Shown here piece by piece: positions 16,861-27,091 of a DNA stretch of 64,000 bases. Origin of the DNA: Flavobacteriaceae bacterium. GTDB lineage: Bacteria; Bacteroidota; Bacteroidia; Flavobacteriales; Flavobacteriaceae. The position numbers and the translations under genes are program-made. Numbering within the stretch: position 1 is the stretch's first letter; every line of letters begins with the position of its first letter. The notes beneath the pieces are model-generated. The model had not been told where the DNA came from. It did no database searches and saw only the letters and a program-made list of their open reading frames with translations. The stretch spans positions 55,375 to 119,374 of the forward strand of contig JAIPBH010000013.1 in the NCBI GenBank assembly GCA_021739635.1, in the 5' to 3' direction.

Positions 16861-19800
16861 ATGAAATTAAAACTACTATCAAAAAAAATGAGATGGATTT
16901 TCCTTCTTATTTTATCCTTTAGTTTTTTAACTGTCTCTGCACAAACTAAAAAAATTGTGACAGGTACTGTTTTATCATCTGAAGACAATTTTGCGTTACC
17001 TGGTTCGTCGGTTATAGAAAAAGGGACTAATAATGGAACATCAACTGATTTTGATGGAAAATTTTCATTAACGGTATCTGAGAATGCAACTTTAGTGATT
17101 TCTTACATTGGTTATATCACTCAAGAAGTGCAGGTAACTACTATCGATTTAACCATTACTTTACAGGTAGATAATACCTCTCTAGATGAAGTTGTTGTTA
17201 TTGGATATGGAACTCAAAAGAAAAGTGTTGTTACTGGTGCCATATCTAGTGTGAAGGCTAAAGATATTGAAACTATTCCACAGGGTAGAATTGAACAGGC
17301 TCTGCAAGGTAGGGTTTCTGGTGTTACCATTGCAGCCAATTCAGGTCAACCTGGCTCAGCTTCAACTGTCCGGGTTAGAGGCTTAACAACCTTTGATACT
17401 TATGGTGGCAACAACCCATTGTGGGTTGTAGATGGTGTTATTGTCGATTCTGGAGGCATTGGTTACGTCAACCAATCCGATATTGAGTCAATTGAAGTTC
17501 TTAAAGATGCTGCTTCTTTGGCTATTTATGGAGCACGTGCTGCGTCTGGGGTTATCTTAATTACAACAAAGAAAGGTAAGTCTGGTAAAATTAATGTGAA
17601 CTATACTGGATTTGTCGGATTTTCTAGTCCAGAAAAAACTTTAAAATTATTAAATGCTACACAATATGGCGCGTTGATGAATGAAAAATCATTAGCTGCA
17701 GGTGGTAATGTTTTATACCAAGATTTGTCGGCTTTAGGAAAAGGAACAGATTGGCAAAAAGCTATTTTTAGCAATAATGCCCAACGATCATCACACGAAA
17801 TAAGCTTTAGTGGAGGTAATGAAGTATCAAGCTTTTTTGCTTCTTTTGGCCTTCAAGATACAGAAGGAATTGTTTCTAAAGACATTTCAAATTTTAACAA
17901 AAAGAATTTTAGATTAAATTCTACTCATAAATTATCTGATAAATTTACTATTGGTCAAACATTAGGGTACTCACATCAGGTAACTGTTGGATTAGGAAAC
18001 ACAAACAGTGAATTTGGTGGACCTTTAAGTTCTGCATTAAATCTAGACCCTACAACTCCAATTATAGTTACTGACCCAGTCATTGCAAATGACCCGTTTG
18101 GTATTTATGTAAATAACAATGTATTTAGAGATGCTAATGGTAATCCTTATGGAATTTCTACTGTAGTTGGTCAAGAAATGTCTAATCCTGTGGCTTATGT
18201 TAATACTAGATTAGGAAACTCTAATTGGGGTGATGATTTTGTTGGAAATGCTTTTTTAAACTTTTCTCCTACTGAGCATTTAAAATTTAAAACTTCTGTT
18301 GGTGCAAAATTAGCTTATTGGGGTGGAGATACTTTTACTCCCGAATTCTTTTTAAGCCCAACAGTATTTGCTTCTCAAAATAGTTTAAGTAGAAATACCA
18401 ACAAAACATTTGCTTGGAATATTGAAAACACTTTGCTTTATTCAAGAAAAATAAACAACCACAATTTTAGCCTTCTTTTAGGTCAAGGAACTTATATTGA
18501 TAATATTTCAAGTGGTTCTTCTGTAACTCATACTAATTTACCTGTAAACAATTATAAAGATGCATCTTTTAACTTTGAGTTGCCACCAGCACAAAGAATT
18601 GGTAGTGCCTACACAGGACAAGAACATCGTGTTACTTCATTGTTTTCACGTTTAACATATGATTTTAAAGAAACATATTTATTTACTGGAATTATTCGTA
18701 GAGATGGGTCTTCAAATTTTGGCACTAATAATAAATTTGGTGTTTTCCCATCATTTTCAGCAGGATGGGTTATTTCAAATGAAAATTTCTGGAAAGAAAA
18801 CAATATAATTAACACACTTAAGATAAGAGGCGGATATGGCGTAACAGGAAATGATGCCATTCCACCAAATGGCTCTCTAGCATTGATTGCAGGTGGAAGA
18901 AATTATACCTTTGGAGCAGACGGTACACTTATTTTTCCTGGAAATAGTCCAAGCGCACCTTCAAACCCAGATTTAAAATGGGAAGAAACTGCTCAGACCA
19001 ATGTTGGATTTGATGCAAAATTATTCAATGATTTCAATTTAACAATTGAATATTATAATAAGAAAACAATAGGTATTTTACAATTTGTAACATTACCAGG
19101 TTATGTTGGAGCGACAGGCAGTCCTCTAGGAAATGTTGCAGACATGCAAAATAAAGGTATTGAAATTGAGTTAGGGTATCGTAAAAAAATAGGAGATTTT
19201 AATATTTCAGCTAATGGAAATATATCTTATTTAAAAAATGAAGTGACTTTCTTAGGTCAAGGTAAAGAATTTATAACAACCGGAACTGCTGGCTTTCAAT
19301 CTATGGGAGCTATAACTAGAACGCAAGTTGGTGAAGCTTATAACTCATTTTATGGTTTTAAAACTAATGGTATTTTTCAAACAGATGCTGATATAGCTAG
19401 TTATACTAGTAACGGAATTGTAATACAACCAGATGCCAGACCTGGAGATTTTCGTTGGGTTGACACTAATGGCGATGGATCTATAACTGATGATGATAAA
19501 CAATTTTTAGGAAGCCCTCTTCCAAAATATACTTTTGGTTTAACTTTAAATTTAGAGTATAAAGGATTTGATTTTATGGCTTTTACCCAAGGTGCTTCTG
19601 GAAATAAAATTTTTCAAGGATTACGCCGATTGGATATTTTAAATGGCAATTATCAAACCGATGCCTTAAGTCGTTGGACTGGACCTGGAACATCAAATAC
19701 CTATCCTAGATTAACCAATAATGATACTAACGGAAACTTTGGAAAATCTTCTGATTTTTACTTAGAAAAAGGTGATTACTTACGCTTAAAAGTCATTCAA

Positions 19801-20001
19801 TTAGGATATACCTTGCCAAATGAACCATTAAGTAAGTTTGGAGTTCAAAAATTAAGAATTTATGTTACTGGCGAAAATTTGTTTACCATAACAGAATATA
19901 CAGGTTATGATCCTGAAATTGGTGGAAATGTTTTAGGAATTGACAGAGGTTTCTATCCTCAGGCTCAATCATTTATGATAGGTGCTAATTTACAATTTTA
20001 A
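16861..20001 (+). CDS. SusC-like TonB-dependent transporter (laminarin-type PUL)
   Basis: This 1046-residue outer-membrane protein has a signal peptide ending VSAQ and a carboxypeptidase-regulatory-like domain (about 34-115). A TonB-box/plug start (DEVVVIGYGTQKK) and a beta-barrel ending in phenylalanine follow. It lacks an STN domain, so signalling through FecR is not expected. That fits the LuxR-type regulator gene next door. Together with SusD it imports oligosaccharides, probably beta-1,3-glucan fragments judging from the GH16 and GH30 genes downstream. Confidence 0.93.
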   Translation: MKLKLLSKKMRWIFLLILSFSFLTVSAQTKKIVTGTVLSSEDNFALPGSSVIEKGTNNGTSTDFDGKFSLTVSENATLVISYIGYITQEVQVTTIDLTITLQVDNTSLDEVVVIGYGTQKKSVVTGAISSVKAKDIETIPQGRIEQALQGRVSGVTIAANSGQPGSASTVRVRGLTTFDTYGGNNPLWVVDGVIVDSGGIGYVNQSDIESIEVLKDAASLAIYGARAASGVILITTKKGKSGKINVNYTGFVGFSSPEKTLKLLNATQYGALMNEKSLAAGGNVLYQDLSALGKGTDWQKAIFSNNAQRSSHEISFSGGNEVSSFFASFGLQDTEGIVSKDISNFNKKNFRLNSTHKLSDKFTIGQTLGYSHQVTVGLGNTNSEFGGPLSSALNLDPTTPIIVTDPVIANDPFGIYVNNNVFRDANGNPYGISTVVGQEMSNPVAYVNTRLGNSNWGDDFVGNAFLNFSPTEHLKFKTSVGAKLAYWGGDTFTPEFFLSPTVFASQNSLSRNTNKTFAWNIENTLLYSRKINNHNFSLLLGQGTYIDNISSGSSVTHTNLPVNNYKDASFNFELPPAQRIGSAYTGQEHRVTSLFSRLTYDFKETYLFTGIIRRDGSSNFGTNNKFGVFPSFSAGWVISNENFWKENNIINTLKIRGGYGVTGNDAIPPNGSLALIAGGRNYTFGADGTLIFPGNSPSAPSNPDLKWEETAQTNVGFDAKLFNDFNLTIEYYNKKTIGILQFVTLPGYVGATGSPLGNVADMQNKGIEIELGYRKKIGDFNISANGNISYLKNEVTFLGQGKEFITTGTAGFQSMGAITRTQVGEAYNSFYGFKTNGIFQTDADIASYTSNGIVIQPDARPGDFRWVDTNGDGSITDDDKQFLGSPLPKYTFGLTLNLEYKGFDFMAFTQGASGNKIFQGLRRLDILNGNYQTDALSRWTGPGTSNTYPRLTNNDTNGNFGKSSDFYLEKGDYLRLKVIQLGYTLPNEPLSKFGVQKLRIYVTGENLFTITEYTGYDPEIGGNVLGIDRGFYPQAQSFMIGANLQF

Positions 20002-20012
20002 AAAAATAAATT

Positions 20013-21521
20013 ATGAAAACAAAAAAGTATATGTATATAAGTCTTGCTTTGGCAATGATAATTACAACCGTGTCTTGTAGTGAGGAATATCTAGATGTGC
20101 AACCTAAAGGCACAAGTTTAGAAGCTAATTATTACAAAGACGCTACTGAAGCTTTGGCTGGTTTAACGGCAGTATATGATGTTATGCGAAAAAATTCTGG
20201 TGGTTTTGAAAATATGATTACCATGATGAATGCAGGTTCGGACGATCATTTTGCAGGCGGAGGTGGAGCTACAGATGGCGCTGGAATTCAAGGATTTTCA
20301 AATTATTCATTAAGTCCTACAACCATTCCTGGTAGTTTTTGGAATGACCATTATCAAGGTATATTTAGAGCCAATTTTTTACTAATTAAATTGCCTAACA
20401 TTCCAATGGATGAAGCTCTAAAAGCAAGATTTACTGCCGAAACAAAAGCATTGCGAGCTAATTATTATTTCAATTTAGTAAGAATGTTTAAAAATATTCC
20501 TTTAATCACCCAACCTTTGGCAACCTCAGAATTTAATACAGTTCTTCAAGCAGATCCAAACAATGTTTATACTCAAATTGAAGCTGATCTTACAGATGCA
20601 ATAACAGTTTTACCATCAAGTATTCCAACATCAGAAACAGGTAGATTTACAAAAGGTGCTGCTCAGGCACTATTGGGAAAGGTATATTTGTATGAAGGAA
20701 AAATGTCACAAGCAGTTAATGAATTAGCTGAAGTAAATGGAACACCGGGTCAAACAAGTCAATACGGATATAAATTGCTTGACAATTTTAATGATTTATG
20801 GATTGTTGATAACAAGTTTAATACGGAATCCGTTCTTGAAGTTGCTCATACAAACATGTCAAGTTCTGGTTGGGGAAATTGGGGAAGTGGTTCAGACGAA
20901 GGAAACACAACCAATGTTATGTGTGGACCAAGATCTTACACAAGAATTAACCCGTCAGCACCAGATTTACCTTCAGGATGGAGTTTTAATGTGCTTACTC
21001 AAGAGTTTTATGATTTCATTGAAGGAGATCCAAGATTTGACGCTACGGTATTAGACATGAATGCTTTATCAGATGCTGGTTTAGCAAGCTACATTGGAGG
21101 TTATCAAGATACAGGATATTTTCTAAACAAATTCATCCCAAGAAAATCTGATGTCACCACTGGTACTGGTGAGCCCGTTTTAAACTACAGACAAAACTCA
21201 TATGTTATACGTTTGGCAGATACGTATTTAATGGAAGCTGAGGCATTAGGAGGAACAGGAACTAGAGCACAGGCTTTACTAGATGCTGTTAGAGCAAGAG
21301 TAGGTTTATCCAGTATACCTGTATCGCTTGATGCTATTGCTAATGAAAGAAGAGCAGAATTAGCCGGTGAAGGCCATCGCTTCTTCGATTTAGTGAGAAC
21401 AGGAAAAGCATCAACGGCTTTATCTAGTAGAGGTTTTACTAGTGGAAAAAATGAAATTTTTCCTATTCCTTTTGGAGAATTGGAAAACACATTACTTGTT
21501 CAAAATCCAGGTTATAATTAA
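20013..21521 (+). CDS. SusD-like surface glycan-binding lipoprotein
   Basis: This 502-residue lipoprotein has its lipobox cysteine in TTVSCSEEYLDVQP, a typical SusD start, followed by TPR-like helical repeats and the conserved C-terminal region (NERRAELAGEGHRFFDLVRTG). It caps the SusC channel and binds the glycan. It lies 11 bp after susC, in the same operon. Confidence 0.93.
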   Translation: MKTKKYMYISLALAMIITTVSCSEEYLDVQPKGTSLEANYYKDATEALAGLTAVYDVMRKNSGGFENMITMMNAGSDDHFAGGGGATDGAGIQGFSNYSLSPTTIPGSFWNDHYQGIFRANFLLIKLPNIPMDEALKARFTAETKALRANYYFNLVRMFKNIPLITQPLATSEFNTVLQADPNNVYTQIEADLTDAITVLPSSIPTSETGRFTKGAAQALLGKVYLYEGKMSQAVNELAEVNGTPGQTSQYGYKLLDNFNDLWIVDNKFNTESVLEVAHTNMSSSGWGNWGSGSDEGNTTNVMCGPRSYTRINPSAPDLPSGWSFNVLTQEFYDFIEGDPRFDATVLDMNALSDAGLASYIGGYQDTGYFLNKFIPRKSDVTTGTGEPVLNYRQNSYVIRLADTYLMEAEALGGTGTRAQALLDAVRARVGLSSIPVSLDAIANERRAELAGEGHRFFDLVRTGKASTALSSRGFTSGKNEIFPIPFGELENTLLVQNPGYN

Positions 21522-21535
21522 ATAAAAGAAAAATT

Positions 21536-22636
21536 ATGAAAAAAATAAAATTAAGTTTTGGCATTTTGTTGTTACTTATGGTAACTATAAGTTGTGCCAT
21601 TGAAGATGGTATAGATGAAGATTTAACTTTTTTAAATTCGGCCGTATCAAATAATGTTGACGCATTTTTTGAAATTAGCAATGATAATTCTGGAAACGTA
21701 AAAATTACACCAACCGGACAAGGAGTAACTTCATTTGAAATTAATTATGGACATGGTACTGCCGATGAAGCTTTTGATGTGGTTTATCCAGGAAGCAGTA
21801 CAACTCATGCTTATCCTGAAGGCAACTATTCGGTTTCGGTAATTGCCTCAGATATTGCTGGAAATAAAACAACAACAGAGTATCCTTTAAATGTAACCTA
21901 TAGAGCTCCAGAAAATTTAACTATGAATACTACCGTGAATGTGTTTAATGTTAAAGTTTCAGCTAGTGCATTATATGCACAATCCTTTTTGGTTTATTTT
22001 GGAGATGTTGAAAACGAAGTAGGAACACCTTTGGCAATTGGTGCTACAACTCCAGATCATACGTATGCTTCAGGTGGTGCTTACACCATTAAAGTAGTTG
22101 CATTAAGTGGTGGTGCAGCAACATCAGAAGTCACTAAAACGATAATTATTTTCGATCCATTAGCACTTCCTTATACCTGTGAATTAGCTTCTCAAAATTA
22201 CTTGGCTGGTGGCACTTTTGGTGGAGTTAATTACTCTATAGTAGACAATCCTTTTTCTACTGGATTAAATACTTCATCTAAAGTAGTTAAATTTGAAAAA
22301 CCTATAGGTGCAGCTGAATGGGCGGGAACATGGAAACCTCTTGATGTGCCCATTGATTTAAGCACAGGAACAAAAATAAGAATGCTTGTTTATGCTACCG
22401 AAGTAGGTAAAAATGTAGGGTTAGAACTTCAGGCTTCTACAAACGGAGCACCAAACACCGTAATATTTGTAGCTACAACGGTTGCCGACCAATGGGAAGA
22501 GCTCATTTTTGACACTACCACTAATCCTAATATACCCTCAGGAGCAACTTATAAACAATTCAATATTAATTATAATAGGCCAAATGCAGGTGAAGGTGAA
22601 ATAATTTATATAGATAACATTAGAGTAACAAATTAA
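21536..22636 (+). CDS. PKD-containing surface glycan-binding lipoprotein
   Basis: This 366-residue lipoprotein (lipobox near VTISCAIED) has two PKD-like immunoglobulin domains (FEINYGHGTADE... HAYPEGNYSVSVIAS and SFLVYFGDVENE...). A C-terminal jelly-roll region (about 220-366) resembles a carbohydrate-binding module and ends IIYIDNIRVTN. Its place directly after susD is where SusE/SusF-type binding proteins occur. It probably binds the polysaccharide at the surface. No catalytic motif is seen. Confidence 0.75.
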   Translation: MKKIKLSFGILLLLMVTISCAIEDGIDEDLTFLNSAVSNNVDAFFEISNDNSGNVKITPTGQGVTSFEINYGHGTADEAFDVVYPGSSTTHAYPEGNYSVSVIASDIAGNKTTTEYPLNVTYRAPENLTMNTTVNVFNVKVSASALYAQSFLVYFGDVENEVGTPLAIGATTPDHTYASGGAYTIKVVALSGGAATSEVTKTIIIFDPLALPYTCELASQNYLAGGTFGGVNYSIVDNPFSTGLNTSSKVVKFEKPIGAAEWAGTWKPLDVPIDLSTGTKIRMLVYATEVGKNVGLELQASTNGAPNTVIFVATTVADQWEELIFDTTTNPNIPSGATYKQFNINYNRPNAGEGEIIYIDNIRVTN

Positions 22637-22646
22637 AAATTGTATT

Positions 22647-23606
22647 ATGAAAACAAATTTAAAATATATAATAGGCGTTGCCTTAGTACTTCTTGTCATT
22701 ATTTCGAGTTGTACAGAGGATACATATTCACTTGGTGATTTAACGGCACCATCAAACATAGTTATTAATACAGAAATTATTGGGCAAGATGCCACACATC
22801 CAGATGGAGATGGCTCCGGTGAAGTTAAAATTTCTGTTACAGGAGATAACATTCTTGGGGTTAAAATCGATTATGATGCCAATGATGAAGTTGATTTTAA
22901 GTTTATTCCTAAAAGTGTAGTAACTAAGAAGTTTGATGCTCTATTAGGAGTCAACACCTATAAAGTTACAGTTTTAGCTTCTGGTCCAGGCGGAACAACT
23001 ACCACTGTTACAAAAGATATAACGGTACGTTATGACTTTTTAGTAGACCCTTTGATTGTAACTAATTTAACTGGTGATACCAGTAAAACTTGGATTGTTG
23101 ATAAAAGTGTTGCAGGACATTTTGGTGTAGGTCCATGGAATGTTGGTTCAATAAGGCCAGAATGGTGGGCTGGTGGCATCAATGAGAAAGTAAATTGCTG
23201 TAATTGTTTTTACACAGCTAGCTTTACATTTACAAAAGATAGTAATTCGGGAACCTTTAGTTTGCAAGTAGCCACACCAGATGGCGCTTTTACCAAAACT
23301 GGTAGCTTAGCAGGTATTCCTAATATTCCTAGCTCAGGGGATGAAGGTTGCTATGATTATTCTGGTGCAAATTCATCATTTATTTTTTCATCTGCTAGCT
23401 CAGGCGCACCAGCAATTGGCACTGGATCTAATTCGAATTCAACACAAACAAGCATAAAATTATCTGGTGGTGATACTTTTATTGGATATGGCGCCACTCA
23501 AAAAGAATACGAAATACTTGAATTAACGTCTAATTATATGTTTTTAAGAGTACAAGGAACAGAAACAGGTAATGCTTGGTACATTAAATTAATTCCTTCC
23601 ATATAA
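22647..23606 (+). CDS. second surface glycan-binding lipoprotein
   Basis: This 319-residue lipoprotein (lipobox ISSCTEDTY) begins with a PKD-like domain whose start (NIVINTEIIGQDATHPDGDGSG) is closely similar to the N-terminal domain of the GH16 enzyme encoded next, suggesting shared domain ancestry. The C-terminal half contains a Cys cluster (NCCNC) and Trp-rich stretches typical of sugar-binding surfaces. It probably binds the same glucan. A strong hairpin follows the gene. Confidence 0.7.
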   Translation: MKTNLKYIIGVALVLLVIISSCTEDTYSLGDLTAPSNIVINTEIIGQDATHPDGDGSGEVKISVTGDNILGVKIDYDANDEVDFKFIPKSVVTKKFDALLGVNTYKVTVLASGPGGTTTTVTKDITVRYDFLVDPLIVTNLTGDTSKTWIVDKSVAGHFGVGPWNVGSIRPEWWAGGINEKVNCCNCFYTASFTFTKDSNSGTFSLQVATPDGAFTKTGSLAGIPNIPSSGDEGCYDYSGANSSFIFSSASSGAPAIGTGSNSNSTQTSIKLSGGDTFIGYGATQKEYEILELTSNYMFLRVQGTETGNAWYIKLIPSI

Positions 23607-23612
23607 CTTTGT

Positions 23613-23655
23613 TTATACACCTAGAATAAAAAATATTCTAGGTGTATATTTTTTA
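23613..23655 (+). terminator. terminator/attenuator between binding proteins and GH16
   Basis: A 14-bp perfect stem (ATACACCTAGAATA / TATTCTAGGTGTAT) with T run separates the SusCD-binding-protein genes from the hydrolase genes. It probably lowers downstream expression or ends the first transcript. Confidence 0.8.
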
Positions 23656-23679
23656 GAGTCATCAAACCCTATTGCTCAT

Positions 23680-24783
23680 ATGCTTTTAATAAAATCTATT
23701 AAGTTTTCTTCTGCATTCTTGTTGCGTTACTACGTCTTAATTTTTATTTCAGCTGTGTATGCATACGATTCAAGTTCTAAAGAAAATGATAACACAATTA
23801 TTTTTCCTTCTAATTTGGTTGTTAACACCTCCATTGTTGGAAGTTCAGCCACTAATCCTTACGGCGATGGAAGTGGTGTAATTAATTTTAACATCAGTGC
23901 AAAAAACGCTATGTCTTACACTGTTCTTTTGGGTAATAGAGAAACTAAAAACACCGTTAATGGTAATTTTACCTATACCTATAAGACATCGGGTACAAAC
24001 ACCTATAATTTATATGTATCTGCTTATAATGGCAATCAATTTATCAGTACTTCATTAGCAATTACCATTTTTGTAACCCCTATTTTACTTTGGTCTGATG
24101 AGTTTGACACTAATGGGTTTCCAAATAGTACAAAATGGGGATATGCTATTGGAACTGGGGCAAATGGCTGGGGCAATAATGAATCTCAATACTATACCAA
24201 TAGGCCAGAAAATGTCTTTGTTCAAGATGGGGTTTTAAAAATTATAGCAAAAAAAGATGCTTTTAGCGGAAGTGATTATACTTCTGCAAGAATCCTTACC
24301 AAGGGAAAATTTTCGTTCAAATACGGAAAAGTGGAAATAAAAGCCAAACTGCCTTCTGGAGGTGGAACTTGGCCAGCACTATGGATGTTGGGAGACACTA
24401 TTGATACGGTTGGGTGGCCAGCGTGCGGAGAAATTGATATTATGGAACATATTGGCAACAATCAAGGTACGGCTCAAAGTGCTATGCATACACCATCTAG
24501 TTATGGTAATACTATAAACAAAGGTTCACAGTTCATTTTAGATGTTTCAGAATCATTTCATATTTATTCTCTTGAATGGACAAGTGAAAAAATGGTGTTT
24601 TCTGTTGATGGCACTGTACATTACACATATAATCCATCAACAAAAAATAGCGAAACTTGGCCATTTAATGCCAATCAATTCATAATCATGAATCTAGCCA
24701 TGGGAGGAAATTTAGGTGGCACAATAGACCCAAATTTTATTTCATCTACACTTGAAGTTGATTATATTAGAGTTTATCAATAA
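23680..24783 (+). CDS. GH16 laminarinase (endo-beta-1,3-glucanase)
   Basis: This 367-residue protein has a signal-peptide-like start, an N-terminal PKD-like domain (about 43-130) and a GH16 catalytic domain (about 135-367). The family signature GEIDIMEHIG places the nucleophile at about E251 and the acid/base at about E256, with D253 between them. The Trp-rich GGTWPALWML precedes it. GH16 enzymes with this signature cleave beta-1,3-glucans such as laminarin. Oddity: the export signal ends VYAYDSSS, where related enzymes often have a lipobox cysteine, so anchoring may have been lost. Confidence 0.9.
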   Translation: MLLIKSIKFSSAFLLRYYVLIFISAVYAYDSSSKENDNTIIFPSNLVVNTSIVGSSATNPYGDGSGVINFNISAKNAMSYTVLLGNRETKNTVNGNFTYTYKTSGTNTYNLYVSAYNGNQFISTSLAITIFVTPILLWSDEFDTNGFPNSTKWGYAIGTGANGWGNNESQYYTNRPENVFVQDGVLKIIAKKDAFSGSDYTSARILTKGKFSFKYGKVEIKAKLPSGGGTWPALWMLGDTIDTVGWPACGEIDIMEHIGNNQGTAQSAMHTPSSYGNTINKGSQFILDVSESFHIYSLEWTSEKMVFSVDGTVHYTYNPSTKNSETWPFNANQFIIMNLAMGGNLGGTIDPNFISSTLEVDYIRVYQ

Positions 24784-24789
24784 TTTATA

Positions 24790-25629
24790 ATGAAAATACG
24801 TAAAACATTAATATTAATCCTTGTAATTCTTACTTTTCAAGCTCAAGCTCAAGATTTAAAAGTAATGACTTATAATATCCGTTTGGACACAGCTTCAGAC
24901 AGGGAAAACGCATGGCCATTGCGTAAAGATTTGTTGTTTTCTCAAATACGATTTTATGAGCCTGATATTTTTGGAATTCAAGAAGTTACTCCTAATCAAG
25001 TAGCGGATATTTCAGAAGTACTTTTAAACTATGAAATTGTTGGCATAGCAAGAGATGGTGTTGGAAAAGGAGAAGCCAGCAATATTCTTTTCAAAAAGGA
25101 CAGATTTATATTAAAACATACAAAAACATTTTGGTTATCTGAGACACCCAATCAAATTTCAAAAGGTTGGGATGCCGCTTTAAACAGAATTTGCACCTAT
25201 GCACAATTGGAGGACAAAAAAACATTAAAAAGTATTTGGGTTTTTAATACCCATTTAGATCATATTGGGGAATTGGCAAGAACAAACGGTTTGCAATTAA
25301 TCCTATCAAAAATTAAAGAAGTAAACATTGATAATAACCCTGTTATTTTAATGGGCGATTTTAATTCTGAACCCTCAACAAACAGAATCATAGACTTAAA
25401 AAAAGAAATGAATGATAGTAGAGACAACTCTATGGAAGAGCCATTTGGACCCTTTGGAACGTTTAATGGTTTTAATTACAACCAACCTGTAACGCTATTG
25501 ATAGACTATATATTGACATCAAAAAACAACACATTGAATGTTGAAAAATATGCAGTTTTAAGTGACCCAAAAGATTTAAAATATCCTTCAGATCATTTTC
25601 CTGTTTATGTAAAACTAACTTATAATTAA
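24790..25629 (+). CDS. endonuclease/exonuclease/phosphatase-family protein
   Basis: This 279-residue protein has a signal peptide (FQAQAQ) and the EEP fold marks: TYNIR, GIQEV (catalytic Glu about 65), MGDFNSEP and the C-terminal SDHFPVYV. These are exported metal-dependent phosphodiesterase/phosphatase proteins of unknown substrate that often sit beside GH16 genes in Bacteroidota. It lies 6 bp from both neighbours, so it belongs to the same operon. A direct glucan role is not evident. Confidence 0.8.
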   Translation: MKIRKTLILILVILTFQAQAQDLKVMTYNIRLDTASDRENAWPLRKDLLFSQIRFYEPDIFGIQEVTPNQVADISEVLLNYEIVGIARDGVGKGEASNILFKKDRFILKHTKTFWLSETPNQISKGWDAALNRICTYAQLEDKKTLKSIWVFNTHLDHIGELARTNGLQLILSKIKEVNIDNNPVILMGDFNSEPSTNRIIDLKKEMNDSRDNSMEEPFGPFGTFNGFNYNQPVTLLIDYILTSKNNTLNVEKYAVLSDPKDLKYPSDHFPVYVKLTYN

Positions 25630-25635
25630 AAAAAA

Positions 25636-27072
25636 ATGAAGGCTTTAATCTTTATAATCACATTATTATCATTCATTAACTGTAGCAATAGCGGTAATGA
25701 AACCAATATGGAAACTCCTACTCCTGAACCTCCAAAAACTATAAATGAAGTAGATTTTTGGTTAACAAAAGGAGATCAATCCATAAAAATTCAAAAACAA
25801 ACTAGTATTCTTAGTTTTAATACCAGCTATAATACTTACAGCACTATTGAAGTGAATGATTCGCAAACTTTTCAAACTGTTGAAGGGTTTGGCTTTACAC
25901 TTACAGGTGGAAGTGCTCAGGTAATTAATTCATTAAATACTGAAAAAAAACAAGAATTATTACAAAATCTATTTGGTTCAAATGATAATTCAATTTCCAT
26001 CAGTTATTTAAGAATAAGCATTGGGGCATCTGATTTAGATGAATCCACTTTTTCTTATAACGATTTACCTCTTGGTCAAACAGATTTAAACTTATCTCAA
26101 TTTAGTTTAGAACCAGATAAGCATGATTTAATTCCTCTTTTAAAAGAAATTTTAACTATAAATCCTAACATAAAAATATTAGGAAGCCCATGGTCGCCTC
26201 CCGTTTGGATGAAAGATAATAACAGCACTATTGGTGGTAGCTTACAACCACAATATTATGATGTTTATGCCAATTACTTTGTAAAGTATATTAAAAAAAT
26301 GAAGGAAGAAGGTATTGTTATCGATGCCATTACACCTCAGAATGAACCTCTACATCCTGGAAACAATCCTAGTATGTTAATGTTAGCAGCAGATCAAGCT
26401 AATTTCATAAAAAACCATTTAGGTCCAGCCTTTCAGTCAGCTAATATCAACACTAAAATCATCATTTACGATCATAATTGTGATAAACCTGAATACCCAA
26501 TTTCAATTTTAAATGATCCTGATGCTAAATCATATATTACAGGTTCTGCATTTCATTTATATGCCGGAGATATTAATGCTTTATCAGTGGTTCATTCTGC
26601 ACATCCAGATAAAGGGGTGTATTTCACAGAACAATACACTTCTAGCAGTGGCGCATTTAGTGGAGACTTAAAATGGCACTTAAAAAACGTAATTGTTGGA
26701 TCTATGCGCAATTGGAGTAAAATTGCTCTTGAATGGAATTTGGTAAACAATTCATCTTTTGAACCTCATACACAAGGCGGTTGTACAACTTGTAAAGGGG
26801 CTATTACTGTTAATAGCAGTAATTCTTATTCGCTAAATGTTGGATATTATATCATTGGTCATGCATCAAAATTCGTTCCTCAAGGGTCATTAAGAATTGA
26901 CAGTAACATAAGTGGAAATCTCCATAATGTGGCTTTTAAAACACCTAATGGAAAAAAAGTATTGATTGTTGTAAATGATGGAACAAATTCTGAGTTTTTC
27001 AATATAAAACACAAAGGAAAATGGGTTACAACATCTTTAAGTGCCGGCTCTGTTGGCACCTATATTTGGTAA
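25636..27072 (+). CDS. GH30 glucanase lipoprotein (probable beta-1,6-glucan debranching)
   Basis: This 478-residue lipoprotein (lipobox FINCSNSG) has a GH30 (beta/alpha)8 domain with an added beta-sandwich. The acid/base is about E237 in TPQNEPLH and the nucleophile about E332 in YFTEQYTS. GH30 enzymes act on beta-1,6-linked glucose and related chains. Together with GH16, this fits a laminarin with beta-1,6 branches. It is the last intact gene before the decayed stump. Confidence 0.85.
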   Translation: MKALIFIITLLSFINCSNSGNETNMETPTPEPPKTINEVDFWLTKGDQSIKIQKQTSILSFNTSYNTYSTIEVNDSQTFQTVEGFGFTLTGGSAQVINSLNTEKKQELLQNLFGSNDNSISISYLRISIGASDLDESTFSYNDLPLGQTDLNLSQFSLEPDKHDLIPLLKEILTINPNIKILGSPWSPPVWMKDNNSTIGGSLQPQYYDVYANYFVKYIKKMKEEGIVIDAITPQNEPLHPGNNPSMLMLAADQANFIKNHLGPAFQSANINTKIIIYDHNCDKPEYPISILNDPDAKSYITGSAFHLYAGDINALSVVHSAHPDKGVYFTEQYTSSSGAFSGDLKWHLKNVIVGSMRNWSKIALEWNLVNNSSFEPHTQGGCTTCKGAITVNSSNSYSLNVGYYIIGHASKFVPQGSLRIDSNISGNLHNVAFKTPNGKKVLIVVNDGTNSEFFNIKHKGKWVTTSLSAGSVGTYIW

Positions 27073-27091
27073 ATAAGTAAAAAATATATAC

